From Conidiobolus incongruus B7586 (taxonomy: Eukaryota > Entomophthoromycota > Entomophthoromycetes > Entomophthorales > Conidiobolaceae), in contig JNEM01015378.1 of assembly GCA_000697335.1 (NCBI GenBank), forward strand, positions 1-17,544: 17,544 bases of DNA, in the 5' to 3' direction. Under the pieces are notes generated by a model that saw only the letters and a list, made by a program, of their open reading frames with translations, was not told the DNA's origin and made no database searches. This document shows positions 10,001 through 17,544 of this stretch, one piece after another; positions within the stretch are counted from its first letter, which is position 1; each line of letters begins with the position of its first letter. Both the position numbers and the translations under genes were made by a program.

Positions 10001-12147
10001 CTCATATATGGGATTTCTTTCCATAGATTCTATAGCTGAAAATATAATAAATTTATAAAACAATTAAGGTATAATCAATGAATTACCTTGTGAACTACTA
10101 CCCACGTCCCAATCATTATGAATTTTTTCAAGATTCTTATTAAGCCCCTGAATCATAGCAAGGATAGCAACAATTCCAAATTTTCTGTATTTAAAATCCA
10201 AATGGGTCAATTGCTTTCTCAAAATAATTTCCAATTCGTTCCTAAAATTTCTTTCTCCGTTCTTTTGTTCCTAAACAAAAATTAATATGACTTAACAATT
10301 GAGAGGATAGATTTACTTGTAAGATTAAGTCAGTATAAATTAAAAATAATTTAAAAATTTGATTAAAATTCAATTTTTCTAAATAATCTAAAATCCCTTT
10401 GACGAAGATAGTAAATTTTGAAGCGGACTCAGCATCTTTTTCAATGATTTCGCCCAAAGTATCGAGTGCGTGTTTGATCTCGTGTAATGTACCACTCCCG
10501 AAGTGTGTGACGAGAGATCCAATAACTTCTTGCTTGTAATAAATGTCTGCATTTTGGAATACCGATAGATATATGGCTTTGGATACTTTTCCCAATTCGT
10601 CATTAGTGTCACTTGATCTTAGACAGAATTCTGCAATTGAAATTAATTCTTTAATATATCTAAACATCACAATTGTTAATAGATTTAAAAATATCATAAG
10701 AATTCTTTACGATATATAAATCAACCAATTAGTATTAATATTAGTAAGTACTAATTTATAATCAATAATCGTAAGTTTCACCAATTTTTTGAAAATTAAT
10801 TTGATTTGATATTTGAAGTTAGGAATTGAAAAACATATTATTAATATGATAAAATCGATGGAATTGAAATCTTTCTAAATATTGGAATTAGTCTTGATAA
10901 AAGTTTTGTTAATTGACTTTTGAAAGTTACGGAATTGGTAATTGATTGAATCATTTTTAGCCAATGAGTCTTCACATCTTCTTTAATTAGAAATGATGAT
11001 TTGATAGCATCTTAACAACAATAAGTGATTGAACAAATAGACAAAATAATATAATGTTACCTGCAATAGAAGAATTAGAATCATTGGAATCCTTGGATAA
11101 ATAATTTAAAGAGGTAAAGTCTAATTCAGTTCTTATAGATTGAATGATCTAAAATCATTAATTAATCATTATATAGTATCATGGATAAATGGTTACCTCG
11201 TCAATAGTAGATGGAGTAGAAGATAACAATAAAAATTTTATTGCAATTGATAATTCTTTAATTTCTATTGAGTTAATTTGATTCTTAATTAATTCACAAA
11301 TCGATTTCTACTATTAATGTTAATATATAATTATGAAGAGTAACTTGAAGAGGTTACCGTAATGGTATCGGGAATTTCCAGATTTTGAATACTTTCGACA
11401 AATTGAATTAATAAGTTGGAATTCTCTTGTACTATTTCGATTAGTTCGCTCAACGTGCTCTGAATATGGGATTAATAAATAGTCATTTTAAATATAGATA
11501 AGCGTACATTTTCTTTGAAATCCACCAAAATTTCCGGTAATATTTTAATCACAGTTTTTTGTAATGAAGGTGGTGCTATTGATATAACCTTAATTGTAAA
11601 GTTAGATTTATAAAGTAATGAGTATTTTGAAATTACCTCTCGAATTTTCTGCATCAACCTTGAAGGATCTACCAAAGTATTTAACCATCGAAACTGATCC
11701 AATATTAAACAACTTAATTCGGTTTGATGCTCCCTAAAAACATTTAATACCACATCACAATATCAATGTTGATAATTACATTTCACTTTCGTCTATCAAT
11801 TCTGATAATTTCTCAAGTAATATATCACTCAGTTCGGGCTGTATCCCTTCGATATTGAGAAGCATTTTAACTACACTGTCCTGGGTCGAAAAATCTTGAA
11901 ATTTAGACTTGCCGGTATTAGGAGGAAGTAAACAGAGTTTGAGTGCCCATTCATCCTCAATAAACTCTTGGAAACTCTCCAGCATTACATGCTTGTCAAT
12001 TTTGTGATCGCCATGAGTGTGGAGATGTTGAATGAAAGTGTTCTCAAATGAGTAGGTATCAGTTGTTAATTGAAATTTTCTGCGGTGAGAATTGTAGTCA
12101 ATCCCGCAAACGTTTAGAGTTTTTAGGAAGTAGTCGGAATTTAGCAT
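7086..12147 (-). CDS. FANCD2: FANCD2 orthologue, Fanconi anaemia crosslink-repair scaffold (24 exons, 1301 aa)
   Basis: FANCD2 pairs with FANCI; monoubiquitination by FANCL/UBE2T clamps the pair on DNA and directs interstrand-crosslink repair in the nucleus. Exons in transcription order: 12147-11780, 11733-11637, 11588-11508, 11459-11358, 11307-11197, 11148-11061, 11010-10931, 10874-10711, 10659-10317, 10270-10087, 10035-9755, 9705-9502, 9454-9387, 9336-9284, 9234-9047, 8998-8918, 8867-8763, 8714-8649, 8593-8492, 8444-8253, 8196-8020, 7963-7670, 7610-7362, 7313-7086. The joined frame is 3906 nt, open throughout, ending in TAG. Introns are GT-AG, 46-59 nt. Compared from memory with human FANCD2 (1451 aa), matches run from end to end: VISIAP..LQ near the N-terminus, YKQEVIGSLVTHFGSG, FVKGILDYL (Lys451 = human Lys561), the CINWYRELINTFC and VLQRLTNVIDLEQFL blocks, and GCESAFWLGNLKHRN. 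The last exon gives a basic stretch then an acidic tail, as in the family. The ATG at 12147 corresponds to about human residue 46, so the human N-terminal extension is absent or encoded upstream. Each exon boundary was chosen by frame and homology. Confidence 0.95.
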
Positions 12148-13106
12148 TTGTTTAATGTAATATTTTAAAGAAATTTAACTAACTCAAATCTTACTCGGAA
12201 CTGAGAATTTATAGGCGTAACTTGTTTTGATTAAATTATGGGATGAAAGGGATTATTATTATTATTAATACTTTATATCAAATACTTTGAGATAATACAT
12301 TCCATTTATTAAATCATTTTCGATCAATGATAATACCATATTATATTTATCCAGAACCTCTATTACTATTATATACTATAGCTTTTTCAATACTTTGACA
12401 ATTATAAAAAATTTACTATACACTAGAAATTGTAATATAAGTATTTTTGAAATTTATTTGATAAATAATGTTTCAGAGTATAATCAACGAATCCTAGTAT
12501 ATAGCTTTAATAGTCAGAAATATTCTTATCATAAAATCCAATATCAGAATTGCGTTTTATGAAAAACAATTTTTGCAAAATTGCCCATTTAATATATGCT
12601 TCAACCAAGTACAATTCTATAATTTCATACTATCTCACTAATTTATATGATTTTGGTCAATGTTAAAGTAATTCTTGCGAATTTAGTCAAACTTGACCCT
12701 AACCTCAATTAAATTCATTTCAATATATCAAATTTTATCAATATTAAAAGTTATACCTTTGAAAAACTTCAAATTTCCACTTAGTTGGAAATTGATGTAA
12801 TTAAATCTATGTATTGTATTTGGTAACTATGTTTCGATCCTATACAATTTTGGGATTCCAAATAGAAATCTGTGACTCTAGCTGCCAAATTCGGTGTCAC
12901 TTCAAAAATAAATATTTAAATTTAGCATTTAGGATCTGAATAAAAATTGGTATATTAATTTAATCATAATGAATCCTTTTGAATTATCAAGAATACTAAA
13001 AAGTTTAGTTTATTAATTCAGTAGACTGTATATGCATATCATTTTCATTTATTTTTATCTTGATAAAAAAAACTAAAAGGATATTATCCCACTATAAATT
13101 TCATAA
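12148..13106. other. Intergenic region upstream of FANCD2
   Basis: This should contain the FANCD2 promoter and 5' untranslated region. A short open stretch without ATG on the minus strand (about 12780-12920, reading EVTPNLAARVTDFY...) has slightly better codon-like composition than its surroundings, but matches nothing I know. No RNA gene or repeat is recognisable. Composition is intermediate between the gene and the decayed flanks, and scattered CpGs are present. Confidence 0.5.
12207..12218 (-). promoter_or_regulatory. Candidate TATA element of FANCD2
   Basis: Read on the minus strand, CCTATAAATT lies about 60 bases upstream of the FANCD2 ATG in a short stretch that is less AT-rich than its surroundings (GTTACGCCTATAAATTC). 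Position and sequence suit a core promoter. In DNA this AT-rich a chance match is likely, so support is weak. Confidence 0.3.
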
Positions 13107-13982
13107 ATTTTTATTGTTGAACTTGAGATCTTTGTTAATCCAATTGATCTGATAAAGTCCCTAACTCAACAAGTATTTACCCTAGTTACCAAAGGCCAGA
13201 AGGGTGCTAATCCAAGAGCTGGAAACGGTGCAAAGCCTGGAAATAAGTGTGCTAGTGGTAAAACCTCACTAACTCCTGGTACTTCTACCATTATTACCAC
13301 AAGCCAAGTTTCACGCTTCCATACCAAAATACTTGTGACATTAATTAATGAAATTGCCCTCAAAAATGTTAATATTAGAATAAGAGAATGTACTATTCCT
13401 GAAGATACCAAACTTCGCCTCGAGACTGGTACTAAGTATTGCCTTGTTTATAGCAATAGGATTGCTAGATCAAGTGTGTTTATATAAATTTATGATCATT
13501 AAAACAGTTAAGCTAAATTTGTAGCATTATTAAAAGTAATTGCTGCCAATTTTTTTCTAGGCATACCTAACAATTTGAGAATTTTGTTTATTCAACAAAT
13601 AAAATATGTTAACAGTATAATATCTGTCCTCAAAACTATAATCAACAGTGATTAAGAACAAATGATTAGAGTTAGAGTAGGAGTTATCTTTCTATTTTAA
13701 ATGTATCTTGACATTAATGATTTCAATAGTTGGTTATTAATACTACACTAATTGATTTTCAAGCTAGAGAAGATAACTGATCTAGTTTTTACCTACTTTA
13801 TAGCAAAGATTATCCTCTAAAGAGCTGAAAGAAAGATAACTCATGCTAGAAAAATTGTTAATCAATTAAGTAGTGTTAAAAATAAAGAAGCTAGAGTAGT
13901 TATACTAAATACTAATATAAAGTTGAAAAAATTCAAAGAAAGTTTAATGATGAATTATTGCTTAAATAAAATATTACCATAA
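13107..13982 (+). pseudogene. Broken coding remnant of unknown family
   Basis: An open stretch of about 126 codons (13107-13487) has clearly higher GC than its surroundings and protein-like composition. It holds a Gly/Ala/Asn/Lys-rich segment (TKGQKGANPRAGNGAKPGN), then an alternating hydrophobic/charged domain (KILVTLINEIALKNVNIRIR). There is no methionine in it, so this is not a gene start. The same frame stays protein-like to about 13982, with several interruptions and no frame change, passing through a hydrophobic helical part and a basic, probably coiled stretch (RAERKITHARKIVNQLSS). I do not recognise the family. It could be a host gene fragment or an internal piece of a mobile or virus-like element. 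The opposite-strand frame at 13166-13411 is a shadow of it. Confidence 0.6.
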
Positions 13983-14583
13983 AATTGAAAAAATGGGAAA
14001 TTTTTTAATTTTTGATTTTTCAAATATATCATTAGTTTATAATAAAAAATATATATATAAAGCAAATAAGAAAATAAAAAGTTAATAAATGTATACAAAT
14101 ATAATAACTTTAATAAAAAGTTTAACTTTTTAAAATTTGTAGTTTAATTTAATTATAAATAAATCAAATAGTAATCATCAAATGGTTTTTACTTTAATAT
14201 TTGTATAATTTAACTATAAATCTTATAAAAGTATTTTAAACTAATAAGTAACTTTTAATAATAGAATATAATTAAAATCAACTATTGCATTTAGTATATT
14301 CTTTAAATTTTAACTTAGGTGATTATAACTATTTCAATCAATTAACAAACTAGGTTATTAGAAAAAAAATTGTGTAGGAAAATGAGATTAGTTTGTATAA
14401 CATCAAATTTTAATCTTAAATAAAAAGAACTATTCTTTAGGTATTAGAACACTTTTAAAAGTATAGCAAAAAGTTATTAACAATAAAAGAGAGTATTAAT
14501 TTTATACTATATATTTATTATTATATTTTATATATATTGTATGTTTGTTTTTTTTCAATCACAAAAAATTCCCATTATTTAAT
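13983..14583. other. AT-rich DNA between two coding remnants
   Basis: No coding frame is visible from 13983 to about 14345. The right part is the second copy of the dispersed repeat (separate entry). ABC-F homology begins directly after the repeat's last matching bases, so the missing 5' part of that gene appears to have been lost at or near this junction. Confidence 0.5.
14345..14582 (+). repeat. Diverged dispersed repeat, copy 2
   Basis: Similar to 6255-6453 in the same orientation. It keeps more C residues (caatcacaaaaaattcccatt) than copy 1, as if less decayed. It ends where the ABC-F remnant begins. It could be an end of an unidentified mobile element or part of the upstream/intron region of a duplicated gene. 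Confidence 0.45.
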
Positions 14584-15969
14584 TCACAAGGTAATATTAA
14601 TGATCATGTTATTTAAGAGATAATGTCTAAAGTACTTGATAAATTAGCTTTGTCTGATAAAGGCCAGCTTGAAGACAAAGCTAAATCAATCCTTCGAGGC
14701 CTTGGGTTCTCAGATACTCAGCTTATATCTCCTGTTGCCAAGTTACCTGGAGGTTGGCGAATGCATATTGCTCTCACCCAAGCACTCTCCTTAGAGACTG
14801 ATATATTGCTTCTTGATGAACCTACTAACCATCTGGATCTCCAATCCACTCTCTGGTTGCGTAACTATCTTGTAAATGTATTCTCAGCTGAATCAACATT
14901 AGTACTCATTTCTCATGATCGATCATTCCTTAATCACATTGTCGAAGAAATTATTGTATTTAGAGACAAAAAATTACGTTATTAGACTGATAATTATAAT
15001 GAATTTGAAAAGAATTTTGAAGAACTCAAGAAAAAGAAGGAACGTTTGCATGAAGCTATTGAAAAGAGAAGAAAACACATGCAAGAGAGTATCCAGAAAG
15101 CCTTAAAAGCTGCCAAAAGCTCAGGCGATGATAAAAAACTTGGTATTGTAGCTAGTAGAAAGAAAAAGATTGAAAAATGAGGTATGTTAAAAACGGAAGA
15201 TGGTAAAAAGTATAAGCAATCTTACAGAGTCGGTTTCCATAATGACTATCGTGAACAAATTGTCCTTGAAAAGGACTGGGAAGCTGTTAACGTTTACATT
15301 CCCAATCTTGAACCACTTCGATACCACGGTACTCTTATCAAGTTGGATGATGTATCCTTTAAGTACAATCTCAAAGATCCCAATTTCATCTTAGAGAATG
15401 TGAATCTCTCATTCGAAGCACACTCTAGAATTGGCATTGTTGGTAATAATGGAGCTGGTAAATTTACATTAATGTCTCTACTTCGTGAAGATGGTCACAC
15501 ACCTACAAAGGGTAAAATTGAACGTCATCAAGCTGCTGTAGTTGGTTACTTTGCTCAAAAGCATGTTTCAGATTTGGATGAACTCGACATTTCACCTGTC
15601 AAGCTCATGATGGACTATGTAGAAGGAGCTACTGAGGGAGAATGTCGTAGCTGGCTTGGTAAGTTTGGAATTTAAGGAACTACAGCAATGATCCCCCTTC
15701 GCTTGTTGAGTGGAGGTCAGAAAGTACGAGTAGCACTTGCCAAACTTCTCTTGAATGAACCTCACATTCTGCTAATTGATGAAATAACTAACCACTTAGA
15801 TATGCAAACCATCGAAGGCCTTATAGTTGGCTTGAGTGAATTTGAAGGATGTATCCTTGCAGTTTATCATGATATCTGGTACCTCAACCAAGTTTGTACA
15901 AAATTTTATAAGGTTGGAGATTAACGAGTTCCACAGTTAGACGGCGGTCTAGACAAGTTACTATCTTAA
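14584..15969 (+). pseudogene. 5'-truncated ABC-F family ATPase pseudogene
   Basis: ABC-F proteins are soluble twin-ATPase factors acting on ribosomes or ribosome assembly (GCN20, ARB1 type). One frame runs through the region without frameshift. From the first ATPase domain the signature region (LPGGWRMHIALTQAL, normally LSGGW), Walker B (ILLLDEPTNHLDL) and H-loop (LVLISHDRSFLNH) remain, but its Walker A and everything upstream are missing. A Lys/Glu-rich linker follows (about 15001-15180). The second domain has Walker A GNNGAGKFT (Ser to Phe), signature LLSGGQKVRVALAK, Walker B IDEITNHLD (Pro to Ile) and H-loop VYHD (Ser to Tyr). Internal stops lie at 14614, 14983, 15178, 15673 and 15922; the TAA/TAG ones fit CAA/CAG to TAA/TAG (or TGG to TAG). 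The final stop is at 15967. CpGs are retained. The ATG at 14623 is internal, not a true start. Which ABC-F subgroup it belongs to is undecided. Confidence 0.9.
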
Positions 15970-17544
15970 GTAAAGCATACCTTATATTAACACTATATAT
16001 ATGATATATCAATTTATCACCAGCTGATTTACTTGAATTCTCTATTATACCTAATATTTTAATTGAATATTTTTTTTAATCCAAACAACAAAAGCTATCC
16101 CAATAATTAAATTTTTTATATTATATTGTCTGTTAGAAGCTTTTTTTAAAGGAAATAAAATAAATTTACTATCTAAACTATTCCAATCAATCAAATTTAT
16201 GGTCATCACTAATTCTGTTTGATTTATATGATATTTGAGTATAATTTTAATCATGCCATTCGAATATTTTTCAAGTTATGTATCAATTTTTCAGATCTTA
16301 TTTGTCAGAGTATCTGATAATAAAGTTTTTCATATCTTATCTATGATATATTAATTTAAAATTTTAAAAACTTTCTTTTTATGAAATTGTTTCATAAGAT
16401 ATGGTTTTTATATAGTTTGATTATCAAAATATATATTTTTCAAAATAATAATTAAAATTGATATTATATTATCATTTTACAGAAAAATAATATATTACTA
16501 CTCAATATCTGTTAATAATATGATATTTAATATTTATTAGACGATTATATATATCTTGAATCATTTAAATTTTTAATTATCTTATTTAAACCTTTTCGAT
16601 ATTTTTAAGTTATATTTACTATTATTTTAAAATATTTTTTTAATTTTATAAATATAATATGATTATAAAACATAAAATATAAGATATATTATTTATTTAG
16701 AATATATTAAAAAGAAAACTTTATAATTAATATTATTGCAAACTCATTTAACTTTTCATTTTAATTAAATCTATATTTTGATTAAGAAAGTAATTTAAAT
16801 ATAATAATTTTCTTTATATAAGATAATGGAAAAAATTTTAAAATTAAACTTTAATATATTTTTAATATATAAAATAGAATATATATGAGAAATAATTAAA
16901 TACTCTGCTTTATTATTATTCACTTTTAAAATATTTTGGGAACTTTTAACACCAAGTAACTAATTTTATTATAGACTGAAATCTAATTGCTGAAATTTTC
17001 TTAAAGTTTATTATTTAATTATAAAAATAATTATATTTATATAAGCTACAATTAAGCGAATATATCAGATCTGGTTATTTTTTAATATCTTTTATATGAT
17101 CCATATTTTATCTCTATTTTAAAAAAAATTATTATTAATATTATATAATTAAATAAATATCAATTATAAATTACTTATTTTAATAAAAATAAAGCTTTTT
17201 ATTAATTGATTTGCTTTGAAAAATTAATTCAAAAAGTTTTATATTTTTATAATCTATTTTAATACTTAATATTATTTTCATATGAAAAAGCTAATATATT
17301 GGAATTTATGTTAAATGCTATTTTAGCTTAATTTCATATTCTATTTAAATTTTGAATGAAAAATTATATTAGATATTTATAATTTATTAATTATAATTAT
17401 TTCATATAAAAATATTTATTTATATTTATATTCTATTAAGCTTATATTAGGTATAATTACTCTAATTAACTTCCCAGTCTTATTTAAATTATAAGATATT
17501 TATACTTTTAATCATATTAATTAAACCAGATATAAATATAATAT
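15970..17544. other. AT-rich gene-free DNA at the right end
   Basis: No supported gene, RNA or repeat family. The short minus-strand frame at 16051-16254 (67 codons, Ile/Lys/Asn-rich) is what chance gives in such composition. By eye there is almost no CpG, resembling the left flank. Confidence 0.6.

Noticed and set aside
10388-10612. Second minus-strand frame inside FANCD2 exon 9
   Set aside because: It overlaps the conserved FVKGILDYL exon in another frame and has no family similarity.
12780-12925. Minus-strand open stretch EVTPNLAARVTDFY... as an exon of another gene
   Set aside because: No start codon, no convincing splice sites around it and no recognisable family.
13166-13411. Minus-strand frame of 81 codons
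   Set aside because: It is the antisense shadow of the plus-strand coding remnant, whose composition and extent are more protein-like.
13681-13878. Inverted repeat (gagttatctttct at 13681 and its complement at 13830-13842, with a weaker outer pair) as a possible hairpin or miniature element
   Set aside because: The arms are far apart and imperfect beyond 13 bases, and they lie in the frame of the coding remnant; chance in this composition is plausible.
14623-15106. Functional short gene starting at ATG 14623
   Set aside because: The ATG is internal to the first ATPase domain, the frame is protein-like upstream of it, Walker A is missing and a stop follows at 14983. The overlapping frame at 14915-15106 is a shadow.
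4389-15969. Reassigned genetic code (TAA/TAG as glutamine) to explain in-frame stops in the transposase and ABC-F frames
   Set aside because: FANCD2 reads 1301 codons without any internal TAA/TAG and uses CAA/CAG freely. Several transposase stops replace tryptophan (before SDETK, in HFxD), TGA stops also occur, and catalytic residues are lost. Mutation explains this better.
16051-16254. Minus-strand frame of 67 codons in the right flank
   Set aside because: Composed mostly of Ile, Lys, Asn and Leu in very AT-rich DNA, with no motif; expected by chance.
1-17544. CRISPR arrays, tRNA or rRNA genes
   Set aside because: No regularly spaced repeats, cloverleaf-like segments or conserved rRNA blocks were seen on either strand.

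Overview
The window looks like a nuclear segment of a very AT-rich eukaryote, most likely a fungus. The one intact gene has 23 small GT-AG introns of 46-59 nt, a fungal size range. The flanking DNA carries a repeat-directed C-to-T / G-to-A decay pattern that is best known from fungi. The gene encodes a FANCD2 orthologue, which Dikarya mostly lack, so an early-diverging, AT-rich fungus is my best guess. The exact lineage cannot be fixed from this sequence.

Layout: 1-1126 is gene-free AT-rich DNA. 1127-5831 is a three-level nest of Tc1-type DNA transposons. The oldest copy (transposase on the minus strand) was split by a second copy (2596-5741), and that copy was split by a third (4061-5637). 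Subtracting the nested insertions leaves about 1561, 1571 and 1577 bp, so all three are full length. 5832-7085 is AT-rich and holds one copy of a diverged dispersed repeat. 7086-12147 (minus strand) is the 24-exon FANCD2 gene; the joined exons are 3906 nt, coding for 1301 residues plus a stop. 12148-13106 is intergenic. 13107-13982 is the broken remnant of an unrecognised coding sequence. 13983-14583 is AT-rich and ends in the second copy of the dispersed repeat. 14584-15969 is a 5'-truncated ABC-F ATPase pseudogene. 15970-17544 is AT-rich with nothing recognisable.

Biology: the only gene that looks functional is FANCD2, the central scaffold of interstrand-crosslink repair, and its ubiquitin-acceptor lysine motif is conserved. 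The rest is a record of sequence decay. The youngest transposon still reads as one transposase frame, interrupted only by stops explainable by single transitions. The older copies have the same bases converted further towards A and T. No CpG is visible from position 1 to about 6570, while FANCD2 and the ABC-F remnant keep CpGs. This suggests that repeated DNA here has been exposed to a RIP-like or methylation-deamination process that spared the single-copy gene.
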